Positions 44,989 through 53,995 of a stretch of 64,000 bases of DNA are shown here, one piece after another. This stretch comes from an uncultured Lachnobacterium sp. GTDB lineage: Bacteria > Bacillota > Clostridia > Lachnospirales > Lachnospiraceae. The DNA lies in assembly GCA_900546625.1 (NCBI GenBank), contig URDU01000013.1:3816-67815 (forward strand), in the 5' to 3' direction. The first letter of the stretch is position 1. Every line of letters begins with the position of its first letter. The notes beneath the pieces are model-generated. The model saw only the letters and a program-made list of their open reading frames with translations. It did no database searches and was not told the DNA's origin. The position numbers and the translations under genes are program-made.

Positions 44989-45762
44989 TCAATCCCTGAA
45001 TATCCTGCACATATCGCGTAGTATGTACTCTGCTGTCTGTTCCGGCTCCCATTGCTTTGCAATGCCCACAAGGAGCGGCTTAAGCTCTGAGAGTATCCTT
45101 GCCGTGCGCCGGTCTGTCGTGCCCTCATACTTATCGTTTATGGCCTCCGCCTGCTTCACACATGCCTCAAGCTGCTTTAATATATCCTTCCAGAACTCCT
45201 CGTAATATATCTCATGCACTCTCTTAGTTTTTTGTGTGAAATTAAGCTCTGCAAGCTCTTTGTTGCTGTGCCCCAGATAGAAATATGACAAGGCAAACAA
45301 ATCAGGCTTTTTCCTTTCAAGTCCTTCACCGGTCAGGTGTATCAGATTCTCTATCTCACTCTGTAAAATGATACCGTTGTCAAAGGATGACAAATACCTA
45401 TCCCCCTGCTTTACAACAGAGTCCAGAGTCGTGTGAAAATCCGTGTCTGCCTTGCTGATTAAAAATTCATCGTCAAACATGCCGCTTTTCGCTTTGCAAG
45501 CCTTTATCAGCTCTCCAAAGTGCTTCCTGTCAGCCCCTGTGAGCTCACTATACCCGATAACTTGTTGCTCAAGCTCCTTTAAATCTGAAAGCAGGCTGCT
45601 TAAGCCTGTCTTCACACCATAATAGCGCTTTGCAACACCTGAGGAATTCTTTTTGGTTTTGACATACAGCTTAAGCCAGCTGTTGACCACCGTCATGTCG
45701 GCACCTGCCGTATCCATCGCTGTCTTAAATTTCTTTTCCGTATCACTTAGTCCTAAAATCAT
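44989..45762 (-). CDS. Unrecognised all-helical protein
   Basis: 257 residues from the ATG at 45762, six bases after GAGGG. No signal peptide or membrane helix. It appears mainly alpha-helical with heptad-like spacing in KTGLSSLLSDLKELEQQVIGYSEL and FWKDILKQLEACVKQAEAINDKYEG. No catalytic motif was recognised. It probably forms a unit with the Gln-rich membrane protein downstream; together they may be a cytoplasmic/membrane pair. Confidence 0.78.
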   Translation of the reverse strand: MILGLSDTEKKFKTAMDTAGADMTVVNSWLKLYVKTKKNSSGVAKRYYGVKTGLSSLLSDLKELEQQVIGYSELTGADRKHFGELIKACKAKSGMFDDEFLISKADTDFHTTLDSVVKQGDRYLSSFDNGIILQSEIENLIHLTGEGLERKKPDLFALSYFYLGHSNKELAELNFTQKTKRVHEIYYEEFWKDILKQLEACVKQAEAINDKYEGTTDRRTARILSELKPLLVGIAKQWEPEQTAEYILRDMCRIFRD

Positions 45763-45863
45763 CACACACCCTCAAACATCATTCTAAAACTATATAATAA
45801 CAATTCTACACCATTATCATATTTTTTTAAAGAGCCTTTTTTGCACTTAAAAAACCACTTTAA

Positions 45864-45904
45864 AAGCAAAAAAAGGAAGCCATACAATAGCTGTATGACT
45901 TCCT
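45864..45904 (-). terminator. Terminator of the opp operon
   Basis: 13-bp minus-strand stem AGGAAGTCATACA / TGTATGGCTTCCT with a 5-base loop followed by TTTTTTTGCTTTT. Confidence 0.92.
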
Positions 45905-45936
45905 ATAAGCTGCTTTGCTATGATTGCAAAATCAAA

Positions 45937-47619
45937 TTAACGACCGAACTGCATATCGTTGTTACCTGATTTTGTTGTGAACATCTCAAGCATGTTGATT
46001 GGATCGTTGTAATCCATAAGCCATCCCTCACGGGCGAAATCAAACTGTCCGTCCTTACGGCTGTTAAGGAATACGTTCCACTCCTGCTGCTCAACCTTTA
46101 AGTTGATACCTACCTTTGAAAGATCAGCCTGGATAGCCTCACCAATCTTTACATTGGCCTCTGAGTTGTTTACGAGGTATGAGAACTCGATAGTCTGGTT
46201 TACCTGACCTGTGCTCTCATCTAATAATCCGATAGAAGCAAGAAGCTCTTTAGCCTCCTCAAAGTTCTTATCGTAATCTGTGCTGTAGTAGTCCTTGTTC
46301 TTGAACTCGCCACCGTTACCATCTGTAACACCCTCTGGAATAAATGTTGTGGCAATCTTCTGTCCGCCCTGGGCGATTGTATCGATGATGTACTGACGAT
46401 CGATAAGAAGACAGATTGCTTTTCTGAATACCTTAGCCTGGTCAGCATCTAATCCAAGTTCTGAGTAGAGCTTAGAGTTGATGTTGAAGCCTGCGTAGTA
46501 TGTTCCAAGGTTATCTACTGTGTAGAACTCGCTTGTCTTCTTAGCTGCCTCAATCTCTGCTGTAGGAATTGAATCAATAAAATCAAGGTCACCGTTCTGG
46601 TAAGCTGTGTAAGCTGAAACATCATCAGATGTAAGCATTACGTTCATCTCATCAACTGTTACATTGTCAGCATCCCAGTAGTTAGGATTCTTAACATATG
46701 TCATGCTTGAATCATGTTTCCACTCCTTGAGTGTGAATGCACCGTTTGTAACGAACTTGTCGCTTGCATCGTTTGCCCAGTCATCATTTCCCTCAACTGA
46801 CTTCTGGTTTACAGGGAAGAAGAATGGGAATGCACATAAGTCAAGGAAGTATGGTGTAACTGCTTTAAGCTTGACTGTAAGAGTCTTTCCATCATCAGAA
46901 GCAACTACATCATCAGCAGCAAGACCCTTTGTATCATCATATCCTGCGAATACTGCGCAAAGGTAGCTGTAATCTGCAGCTGTCTTAGGATCTGCAGCTC
47001 TCTTCCAAGACCACTCGAAATCCTTTGCAGTAAGCTCATCACCATTTGACCACTTAAGACCGTCACGCATTGTGAATGTGTATGTGAGGCCATCCTCAGA
47101 AACCTCATAGTTCTCTGCACATGCAGGCTCAAGCTTGCCCTCAGCGTTGTAACGCATAAGACCCTCAAAGCTGTTTACTGCAAGACATCCGCCGTCAACA
47201 GTACTGTTTAATGCAGGATCGATATGATCAGGCTCTGATGCCATGAAAATGTTTAACTTTCCGGCATTCTTTGTGTTCTTTGCATTGTAGAAGTATTTCA
47301 TACCCTCTACTGTTGAGTATACGTCTGTGACATAATCCTTGAGCATATACTGGTCATTGTAGTAGTAAAGTGGAATAACACACCATGTATCCATAAGCAT
47401 ATCCTCTGCCTGGTGCATCATCTCTGCACGCTTTGCAAGATCTGCTTCTGTACGGATAGAATCTACTAACTTGTCATAGCTTGTCCAGTCTACCGCTGTT
47501 GATACAGCAGTATCAGGAGTGTCGTTAGTAGATGTTTTGTTGTTGCTCTTGCTTCCACAAGCAGTCATGCCAAGTGCCATAACTGCAACAAGAGTAAGTG
47601 CTACTAATCTCTTTTTCAT
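45937..47619 (-). CDS. oppA: Oligopeptide-binding lipoprotein, circularly permuted
   Basis: 560 residues. The lipobox MTAC gives lipid attachment at C21, and a Ser/Asn/Thr linker follows. Residues about 43-113 (WTSYDKLVDSIRTEADLAKRAEMMHQ, then VIPLYYYNDQYMLKDYV) match what is normally the C-terminal end of SBP_bac_5 proteins. The usual N-terminal start then follows at about 120 (GKLNIFMASEPDHIDPALNS), and the protein stops at MLEMFTTKSGNNDMQFGR, exactly where the moved segment should continue. All parts of the fold are present but in circularly permuted order. It binds peptides outside the membrane for OppBCDF. It is the last gene of the operon, set apart from oppF by a 90-bp gap with a hairpin. 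Confidence 0.92.
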   Translation of the reverse strand: MKKRLVALTLVAVMALGMTACGSKSNNKTSTNDTPDTAVSTAVDWTSYDKLVDSIRTEADLAKRAEMMHQAEDMLMDTWCVIPLYYYNDQYMLKDYVTDVYSTVEGMKYFYNAKNTKNAGKLNIFMASEPDHIDPALNSTVDGGCLAVNSFEGLMRYNAEGKLEPACAENYEVSEDGLTYTFTMRDGLKWSNGDELTAKDFEWSWKRAADPKTAADYSYLCAVFAGYDDTKGLAADDVVASDDGKTLTVKLKAVTPYFLDLCAFPFFFPVNQKSVEGNDDWANDASDKFVTNGAFTLKEWKHDSSMTYVKNPNYWDADNVTVDEMNVMLTSDDVSAYTAYQNGDLDFIDSIPTAEIEAAKKTSEFYTVDNLGTYYAGFNINSKLYSELGLDADQAKVFRKAICLLIDRQYIIDTIAQGGQKIATTFIPEGVTDGNGGEFKNKDYYSTDYDKNFEEAKELLASIGLLDESTGQVNQTIEFSYLVNNSEANVKIGEAIQADLSKVGINLKVEQQEWNVFLNSRKDGQFDFAREGWLMDYNDPINMLEMFTTKSGNNDMQFGR

Positions 47620-47665
47620 CTTTCTTCCTCCTAATTAATTAATATGAAAATAAATTTATGTTAGA

Positions 47666-47697
47666 ACCGGCACAAGTGACTTAAGCTATATGCCGGT
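47666..47697 (-). promoter_or_regulatory. Intercistronic hairpin between oppF and oppA
   Basis: Perfect 7-bp stem ACCGGCA / TGCCGGT with an 18-base loop and no U run, 46 bp upstream of oppA. It may protect the oppA message from decay so that the binding protein is made in excess. Confidence 0.5.
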
Positions 47698-47709
47698 AAA
47701 AACCTTATA

Positions 47710-48702
47710 TTAGCGGTTGAAGCATGCAACCATATGTCCGTTTCCTCTGTCTGTAAGCTCCGGACGTGCTGCTGCACACTGTTCTGTCGCATATTTACAA
47801 CGTGAACGGAATGGACAACCGCTAGGCATGCGAAGAGGTGAAGGAACATCTCCCTCAAGCACGATTCGCTTGCTGTGTCTGGCAGTCTCAGGATCCGGAA
47901 TCGGAACCGCTGAAAGCAGCGACTGTGTGTACGGATGGATTGGATTGTCCATCAGCTCATCTGCATCTGCAAGCTCCATCATATGACCCAAATACATAAC
48001 TGCTATTCTGTCAGAGATATGCTGCACTACAAGCAAATCATGCGCTATAAACAGGTATGATAAGCCTCTCTCCTTCTGCAGGTCCTCAAACATGTTGACT
48101 ACCTGGGCCTGAATTGAAACATCAAGTGCCGATACCGGCTCATCACATACGATAAACTTCGGATCTACTGCAAGCGCTCTTGCTATTCCGATACGCTGTC
48201 TCTGTCCACCCGAAAACTCATGTGCATAACGTGTGGCATGGTCTGCGTTTAGTCCAACTGTCTCCATGAGATCCATAATCATCTCATGGCGCTCTTTCTT
48301 GCTATTGTAAAGCTTGTGCACATCGAGAGGCTCTCCGATGATATCCTCAACCGTCATACGAGGGTTGAGTGATGAATACGGATCCTGGAATACCATCTGC
48401 ATCTGCTTACGGTAAGGATGCATATTCACATCTATCTTCTTCTCACTGTCAAACAATACATTGCCGTCGAACTCAATGCGTCCTGCTGTAGGCTGATACA
48501 GACGTAAAAGAGTACGTCCTACGGTTGTCTTTCCACAGCCTGACTCTCCAACAAGTCCGAGTGTCTCACCCGGCTTTATGGCAAATGACACATCATCGAC
48601 TGCTTTTAATTCCATCTTTTTAAATCCGTCATGAACAGGGAAATACTGTTTCAAATGGTCTACCTTGAGCAGGTACTCGTTGTTTTTTGTATCATTACTC
48701 AT
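47710..48702 (-). CDS. oppF: Oligopeptide ABC transporter ATP-binding protein OppF
   Basis: 330 residues. Walker [10 protein letters not shown], signature [15 protein letters not shown], Walker [15 protein letters not shown], and the H-loop in [11 protein letters not shown]. The C-terminal oligopeptide-transporter extension carries the Cys cluster [16 protein letters not shown], a likely iron-sulfur site in this subfamily. One of two ATPases powering peptide import. It overlaps the oppD end by 8 bp. Confidence 0.95.
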   Translation of the reverse strand: MSNDTKNNEYLLKVDHLKQYFPVHDGFKKMELKAVDDVSFAIKPGETLGLVGESGCGKTTVGRTLLRLYQPTAGRIEFDGNVLFDSEKKIDVNMHPYRKQMQMVFQDPYSSLNPRMTVEDIIGEPLDVHKLYNSKKERHEMIMDLMETVGLNADHATRYAHEFSGGQRQRIGIARALAVDPKFIVCDEPVSALDVSIQAQVVNMFEDLQKERGLSYLFIAHDLLVVQHISDRIAVMYLGHMMELADADELMDNPIHPYTQSLLSAVPIPDPETARHSKRIVLEGDVPSPLRMPSGCPFRSRCKYATEQCAAARPELTDRGNGHMVACFNR

Positions 48703-49708
48703 TTGATTTTCCCTCCTCCATCATATTCTTAATATTCATCCAGCATGATGCAAGATGATCCTCTCCAACCCAGATTTCCTCCGGCTTTTCGGTGAGACAT
48801 ATCTTCATAGCCGCATCACAGCGAGGGCAGAATGCACAGCCCTTTGGCATGTTGAGCATATTGATTGGTGTTCCTCCGATAGGAACAAGTCTGGTCTTTG
48901 AATTGGTCTTTGTAGGGATTGAACGAAGCAGTCCCTTTGTGTACTCATGCGCCGGGCTGTAGAATATAGCATCTGCTGTTCCTCTCTCGCAGACACGGCC
49001 GCCGTACATAACTATAATCTCGTCACACATTGAAGCAATGACACCCAGATCATGTGTAACCATGATGATTGCCATGCCGAGCTTTTCCTGCAGTGACTGC
49101 ATAAGCTCAAGAATCTGTGCCTGAATAGTCACATCAAGAGCTGTTGTAGGCTCATCTGCGATAAGAATATCCGGCTCACAGGCTAGCGCCATAGCAATCA
49201 TGACACGCTGTCTCATACCACCTGAAAGCTCATGTGGATACTGCTTTACTCTCTTTTCAGGCTCATTGACACCTACAAGTGTAAGCATCTCTATAGCACG
49301 CTCTTTTGCTTCCTTTTTGGTACGGTTTGTGTGAAGAAGCACTGCCTCCTCAAGCTGGTAGCCTACCGTAAATACCGGATTAAGCGATGTCATAGGATCC
49401 TGGAAAATGATTGAACAGCATTTTCCTCTGAAATCGGCCATTTTCTTTTTGTTAAATTTGGTGATATCCTCACCCTTATATTTTACTGAGCCGCCTGTGA
49501 TGGCACCATTCTCAGCAAGAATCTGCATGATTGAATATGCTGTAACGGACTTTCCTGAGCCCGACTCTCCTACGATTCCAAGAGTCTTTCCCGGCTCAAG
49601 CTTAAAGCTGACACCGTTTACAGCGGATACGTCTCCGTTATCGGTCTTGAAGGTAGTGTGCAGATCAGATACTTCAAGAACAAACTTATTATCTTCCATC
49701 TTACTCAC
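48695..49708 (-). CDS. oppD: Oligopeptide ABC transporter ATP-binding protein OppD
   Basis: 337 residues. Walker A GESGSGKSV, signature LSGGMRQRVMIAMAL, Walker B ILIADEPTTALDVT, H-loop in MVTHDLGVI. The C-terminal extension has the Cys motif KGCAFCPRCDAAMKIC. It pairs with OppF at the cytoplasmic face. It starts 6 bp after oppC. Confidence 0.95.
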   Translation of the reverse strand: MSKMEDNKFVLEVSDLHTTFKTDNGDVSAVNGVSFKLEPGKTLGIVGESGSGKSVTAYSIMQILAENGAITGGSVKYKGEDITKFNKKKMADFRGKCCSIIFQDPMTSLNPVFTVGYQLEEAVLLHTNRTKKEAKERAIEMLTLVGVNEPEKRVKQYPHELSGGMRQRVMIAMALACEPDILIADEPTTALDVTIQAQILELMQSLQEKLGMAIIMVTHDLGVIASMCDEIIVMYGGRVCERGTADAIFYSPAHEYTKGLLRSIPTKTNSKTRLVPIGGTPINMLNMPKGCAFCPRCDAAMKICLTEKPEEIWVGEDHLASCWMNIKNMMEEGKSNE

Positions 49709-49714
49709 TCCTTA

Positions 49715-50773
49715 CTATTTCGATAATTTAGGGTCAAATGCATCTCTTAAGCCGTCGCCGATAAGATTCAATGTAAGAACAATGATACAAATCGTAAGCG
49801 CCGGGAAAATAAGACGCAGTGGGTAGCTCTGAAGTCCGCCACGCGCGGTATTTGCCAGCGAACCAAGTGAAGGCATAGGAGCCGAAACACCAAGGCCGAT
49901 AAATGACAGATAACTCTCAGTAAATATAGCTGAAGGTATCTGAAGCGCTGTAGTAATGATGATTACTGACAGACAGTTCGGCAAAATGTGTTTTCTGATA
50001 GTGCGGGCTGATGATGTTCCGATACACTTTGCTGCGAGAATGTACTCATTCTGCTTGATGGTAAGAATCTGACCTCTTATAAGTCTTGCCATTCCTACCC
50101 AGTAAAGCAATCCAAACACTATAAAAAGTGCAATCATGTTGACACCGAGCTTTGAAAGCACTGTACCCTTTATTACAGGTGTGAGCACCTCGTTTAATAC
50201 AACTGCGAGTAAAATGATGAGCAGCATATCAGGCAATGAATAAATGATATCTACTATTCTCATCATAACCATATCCACCTTGCCTCCGCAGAAGCCTGAT
50301 ACGGAACCGTAAATGATACCGATTATAAGCACAAGCAGTGATGCAAACACACCGACTCCAAGTGATACACGCGCTCCATAGACAACACGGATAAAATAGT
50401 CTCTTCCGAGCTCATCTGTACCAAAAATGTGTGGGAAAAGCTTCTCACCTGCATCAATCTGTGCCTGCTCTGCCTCGCTGTACTGGAAAGGTCCTAAATT
50501 CTGTGCACCCTTAACAATATCTGCATAGCCGTATGGCACAATCTTTGGTGCCAGAAGAATAACCAAAATAAGTAAAACCAAAACTATAATAGAACCCATA
50601 GCCAGTGGATTTTTGCGGAGTCTCTTAAGACCATCCTTTAAGAATGTGGTCGACTCACCCATAACCTCCTGCTGGCGTTTCTCTTCATCTGATGCCTTGG
50701 CAAAATCCTTCATATTGAACTTGCTAAGGTCAATCTGTGTAGAGAAAGGTGCTCTCTTCATATTATCTTTCAT
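49715..50773 (-). CDS. oppC: Oligopeptide ABC transporter permease OppC
   Basis: 352 residues. A long cytoplasmic N-terminus (about 1-55) precedes TM1; an external loop (GPFQYSEAEQAQIDAGEKLFPHIFGTDELGRDYFIRVVYGAR) is typical of OppC. Six membrane helices and the EAA-type coupling loop (EYILAAKCIGTSSARTIRKHILPN) are present. Forms the channel with OppB. Confidence 0.94.
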   Translation of the reverse strand: MKDNMKRAPFSTQIDLSKFNMKDFAKASDEEKRQQEVMGESTTFLKDGLKRLRKNPLAMGSIIVLVLLILVILLAPKIVPYGYADIVKGAQNLGPFQYSEAEQAQIDAGEKLFPHIFGTDELGRDYFIRVVYGARVSLGVGVFASLLVLIIGIIYGSVSGFCGGKVDMVMMRIVDIIYSLPDMLLIILLAVVLNEVLTPVIKGTVLSKLGVNMIALFIVFGLLYWVGMARLIRGQILTIKQNEYILAAKCIGTSSARTIRKHILPNCLSVIIITTALQIPSAIFTESYLSFIGLGVSAPMPSLGSLANTARGGLQSYPLRLIFPALTICIIVLTLNLIGDGLRDAFDPKLSK

Positions 50774-50785
50774 CTTTATCTCTCC

Positions 50786-51697
50786 TTAATCAAGCTTAAT
50801 ACGTGGATCAATCACTTTGTATACAATATCTGTAATGAGGTTCGCGCCTACCATGATTACAGCAAGGAAAAGCGTTGTAGCCATAATCATTGTGTAATCA
50901 CGGTTTGTGATACAGCTTACGAACTTGGAACCGAGTCCTCCGATATTGAAAATACTCTCAATAACCATTGAACCTGTGAGGATACCACCAATCATAGGTC
51001 CCACATATGTGATGACCGGAATGAGCGCATTACGAAGCGCATGTACAAATATAATCTTGTACTGATGTACACCCTTGGCCTTTGCCGTACGGATGTAATC
51101 CTGTCCGAGTGCATCAAGCATTGAAGTCTTTGTAAGTCTTGTAATATATGCCATCGGTGAAAGTGACAGTGACAGCACCGGAAGTAATATCATGTTGCTT
51201 CCTGATTTGAAGGCCTGCACCACACCAAGCTTTATACAGAAGAAATAAAGTAATAATGTAGCGATGACAAATGACGGCATCGACGTAATCAGCGTGACGA
51301 AGAATACTATAACTCTATCCGGCCATTTATTTCGCATCAGCGCTGCTATCGATCCGAGCACCACTCCGAATACTATCGCAGTGAGCGCCGCTAAAAGTCC
51401 CAGCTTCGCTGAAATAGGGAAGCTCTCCCCAATGATATCTGAGATCGGACGGTCTGTCTTAAGACTAACACCGAAATCTCCGTGCAGCACGCCTGCCATG
51501 TAGTTCTTGTACTGGACTATAAGTGGCTGATCCAGTCCGTAGCGTGCCTCAAGCTCTTTCATTACCGCCGGACTCTTTGCCTTCTCCGAATTGAATGGAC
51601 CACCCGGAATTGCATTCATGGCAAAGAATGTAATAAGACTGATAATGAAGATTGTAAAAATCGCGAGAATAACTCTCTTTACAATGTACTTACCCAT
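50786..51697 (-). CDS. oppB: Oligopeptide ABC transporter permease OppB
   Basis: 303 residues from the ATG at 51697, behind GAGGGAGAG; the open frame runs upstream to 51829 through the leader without a good start. N-terminal YIVKRVILAIFTIFIISLITFFAMNAIPGGPF is typical, followed by an external region with ELEARYGLDQPLIVQYKNYMAGVLHGDFGVSL, six helices and the EAA loop DYIRTAKAKGVHQYKIIFVHALRN. First gene of oppBCDFA. Confidence 0.95.
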   Translation of the reverse strand: MGKYIVKRVILAIFTIFIISLITFFAMNAIPGGPFNSEKAKSPAVMKELEARYGLDQPLIVQYKNYMAGVLHGDFGVSLKTDRPISDIIGESFPISAKLGLLAALTAIVFGVVLGSIAALMRNKWPDRVIVFFVTLITSMPSFVIATLLLYFFCIKLGVVQAFKSGSNMILLPVLSLSLSPMAYITRLTKTSMLDALGQDYIRTAKAKGVHQYKIIFVHALRNALIPVITYVGPMIGGILTGSMVIESIFNIGGLGSKFVSCITNRDYTMIMATTLFLAVIMVGANLITDIVYKVIDPRIKLD

Positions 51698-51771
51698 ATT
51701 TTTCTCTCCCTCTTGGATTTGTATCGATAATGCATTGTTTTTATTTTTTAAAGCATTATCACTGCACCACG

Positions 51772-51822
51772 TCAAAGTATTTTGTCTAATACGCAAAAAA
51801 GTGCGAATGACGTCATTGTCAT
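51772..51822 (-). CDS. Possible 16-residue leader ORF before oppB
   Basis: ATG at 51822, six bases after AGGGAG, ending in TGA at 51772; encodes MTMTSFALFCVLDKIL. It lies in the opp leader, upstream of an inverted repeat. No runs of a regulatory codon, so attenuation is speculative. Confidence 0.25.
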   Translation of the reverse strand: MTMTSFALFCVLDKIL

Positions 51823-51884
51823 TACACACTCCCTAATCTTGCTGTCTGATACAACTGTCGTTCTGACGCGAACAATTCTTTTTT

Positions 51885-51912
51885 ATTATACACAGAAATC
51901 ATACTTTGTCAA
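51885..51912 (-). promoter_or_regulatory. Strong SigA promoter of the opp operon
   Basis: Consensus -35 TTGACA (51907-51912), 16-bp spacer and consensus -10 TATAAT (51885-51890), about 190 bp upstream of oppB. Confidence 0.8.
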
Positions 51913-52104
51913 TTGGATATATTTTCCTATATCATTTTTATTTTTGCATAAAAATTAGTCATATTTTTATAATACTCATTAATAAGGGCCGTTTATGCAG
52001 CTTATAAGAGTTATTTATACATTTTTATTCATTTTTTATTTCTGCATTAAAATATTAATTTTCATCGTATAATTACTTCAAATTATTAAGCACCGTCATT
52101 AATC

Positions 52105-52133
52105 TGGCATTAATCAGATATTTGATGTATAAT
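52105..52133 (+). promoter_or_regulatory. Promoter of the gene at 52163
   Basis: -35 TGGCAT (52105-52110), 17-bp spacer and perfect -10 TATAAT (52128-52133); AAGGAG ribosome site before the ATG. A short repeat ATCTG-N8-CAGAT overlaps the -35. Confidence 0.5.
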
Positions 52134-52162
52134 TACATATCATCTATATCAAGGAGCCATAT

Positions 52163-52498
52163 ATGCTTACATACGACGATGCACTCAATCTCAACTACTA
52201 TAAAAAAACAACCTTTACCGGCTGGATGAACGGCATGCGCTTTCTCATAAAGCGCGAGGAGCCTGTCATCAAGGAAGCCACCGAAGATACTCCCGAGGAA
52301 AAGGGCGAGCCAATCTTTCATGCCTGGATATGGCCGGGGCCGTATATTTTTGACCTGACCGACGACAGCAAAAAGACCGACAATACCTTTCCATTTTCAG
52401 ATGACGGTAAAAAGCAGTGCGTAGACTGGATTAATGAGGTCATCAGTGCGCACTCAAACGATTATCCGAAAAATAAAACAGATGGAGAAAACCTATAA
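52163..52498 (+). CDS. Small acidic hypothetical protein
   Basis: 111 residues, soluble, acidic. Visible motifs are MLTYDDALNLNYYKKTTFTGWMNGMRFLIKRE near the start and HAWIWPGPYIFDLTDDSKKTDNTFPFSDDGKKQCVDWINE in the middle. Similar short proteins occur in Lachnospiraceae, sometimes annotated vaguely, but no acetyltransferase motif is visible here, so I leave it without a function. It precedes the tRNA-Ile gene by 57 bp. Confidence 0.75.
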   Translation: MLTYDDALNLNYYKKTTFTGWMNGMRFLIKREEPVIKEATEDTPEEKGEPIFHAWIWPGPYIFDLTDDSKKTDNTFPFSDDGKKQCVDWINEVISAHSNDYPKNKTDGENL

Positions 52499-52555
52499 AA
52501 AAACTCTTGACTTCTCACTAAAAATATTGTAGTATACGTTTTGTGCAAAACACAA

Positions 52556-52629
<74 letters not shown>

Positions 52630-52722
52630 TCCTTGTAATAAGCGTATTATGAAAGCCACGGATTGCTCCGTGGCTTTTATTTACGTCTATATCTTTATTT
52701 ACGTTTACACTTTTATGTGTAT

Positions 52723-53763
52723 CTACACCTGCACAATGCGTCCGTGTCTGCCTATTCCTTTAAAAAATCCTGCATTTATTCCGTCATACTTTTTGGCACT
52801 GCACTCAGAAATCATGAGCTGCTGCTTATATTTGTAATCATCCCACTCGAGAATTGCTGTGACGTAGGGCTGTTCCTCCATTACACGCACAGTCGTATTT
52901 TTCTTTATAAACACAGGATATTTTCCGGTGTACCCCTTTTGAAGCAGCTCCTGTTCAAGCGCTTTACGCTTTTCTTTTATGCGTTCATTTATCTGCTTTC
53001 CGTAATTTCTCTCCTGATAATCCTTTGATGCTTTTATCACAAGCTTATAAATATACTGATAAAGTGGTACTCTTTTTGCATCGGCTAAATGTCTGCTCAA
53101 AAGCTTTTCAGTTTTCTCACATGGATTTGCCCTGTAGCGTGCAATGAGCTTAAGATAATCAGTGTCCGAAACCTCCCTGCAAAGCTCCTCCATAATGTCT
53201 ATTCCCTCTACACGGGCCGGAAAATGATACTCCATCAAATCGCCGGGTACCGGTGTCCATCTGCGAAACGGTGCAAAGTAAATAAGGCTCTGGATAAAGC
53301 ATTCTGTCTCGTTGCAGTATTCCTTTCCCATGTACATATACTTGTCCGCGATGGTTCCTACCATATATACAAGCATGCGCCACTGTTCCTGTCCCTTTAC
53401 CCAGAAATGCCCTATTTCATGGTATTTAAAGCATGCCTCATGCACATGCAAATTATCAAACCAGAGTGTGACCACATTGTCGTGCTGGTGCAGAATAAGT
53501 CCGTAGCCTTTTTCATTTCTTAAAACCAACGATGCCGAAATGATTTCTTCCTCGCTATGATAATCGCCCTTTAACACTGCATTTTCCACAGTCAGATAGC
53601 ATTCCACCGCATCGTTCATGATATATGGGATTATATATTTGTCGTCACTTCTGCATATATCAAATGAACCGTAATCAAAGAGCTCTGCGAGCATGTAAAA
53701 TGCGCGTGGCATATCCTCTTTTAAGCCCGGAAGTGCTTTTACTAAATCCTTGTAAGCCTGCAT
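52723..53763 (-). CDS. DUF3878-like hypothetical protein
   Basis: 346 residues from the ATG at 53763, behind AAAGGA; the open frame continues into the tRNA-Leu gene and cannot be the true start. The sequence is soluble and mixed alpha/beta. A stretch FKYHEIGHFWVKGQEQWR looks at first like HExxH but reads HEIGH, inside a region rich in Tyr and His (about 125-150); metal binding is possible but unproven. The C-terminal part has KRKALEQELLQKGYTGKYPVFIKK. The DUF3878 label is from memory of size and style and is uncertain. Confidence 0.6.
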   Translation of the reverse strand: MQAYKDLVKALPGLKEDMPRAFYMLAELFDYGSFDICRSDDKYIIPYIMNDAVECYLTVENAVLKGDYHSEEEIISASLVLRNEKGYGLILHQHDNVVTLWFDNLHVHEACFKYHEIGHFWVKGQEQWRMLVYMVGTIADKYMYMGKEYCNETECFIQSLIYFAPFRRWTPVPGDLMEYHFPARVEGIDIMEELCREVSDTDYLKLIARYRANPCEKTEKLLSRHLADAKRVPLYQYIYKLVIKASKDYQERNYGKQINERIKEKRKALEQELLQKGYTGKYPVFIKKNTTVRVMEEQPYVTAILEWDDYKYKQQLMISECSAKKYDGINAGFFKGIGRHGRIVQV

Positions 53764-53847
53764 TGTGGTATCCTTTCGTATAGGAAAAAATGATAAAAAA
53801 ATAAGAATTTCAGAAGTAATAAAAACCTCTGAAACCCTTGTAAATAG

Positions 53848-53927
53848 TACGGGCAACAGGACTTGAACCTGCACGGTCTCCCACTAGAACCTAAATCTAG
53901 CGCGTCTGCCAATTCCGCCATGCCCGC
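53848..53927 (-). tRNA. tRNA-Leu (UAG)
   Basis: About 80 nt. Acceptor GCGGGCA (53921-53927) pairs with TGCCCGT (53849-53855); anticodon stem CTAGA / TCTAG around TTTAGGT gives anticodon TAG; a short class II variable arm and T loop GTTCAAGTC follow. CCA is not encoded. Confidence 0.94.
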
Positions 53928-53995
53928 AAATACCTTAATAGTATATCATTTTGTTTCAGGTGTGTCAACATTATTTATCACATTACAAAAGTGAA

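Larger units (their letters stand above)
51698..52162. other. Long intergenic region between oppB and the gene at 52163
   Basis: 465 bp, AT-rich. It holds the opp promoter (51885-51912), a roughly 180-base opp leader with an 8-bp inverted repeat GATAATGC-N19-GCATTATC (51726-51760) and a possible 16-codon leader ORF (51772-51822), and the divergent promoter at 52105-52133. The stretch 51915-52100 shows only AT-rich sequence with no supported feature. Confidence 0.6.

Noticed and set aside
51698..51880. Riboswitch in the opp leader
   Set aside because: The leader is AT-rich with one simple inverted repeat and no conserved riboswitch core that I recognise.
53764..53874. N-terminal extension of the DUF3878-like protein
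   Set aside because: It reads through the tRNA-Leu gene; the ATG at 53763 has a proper ribosome site.
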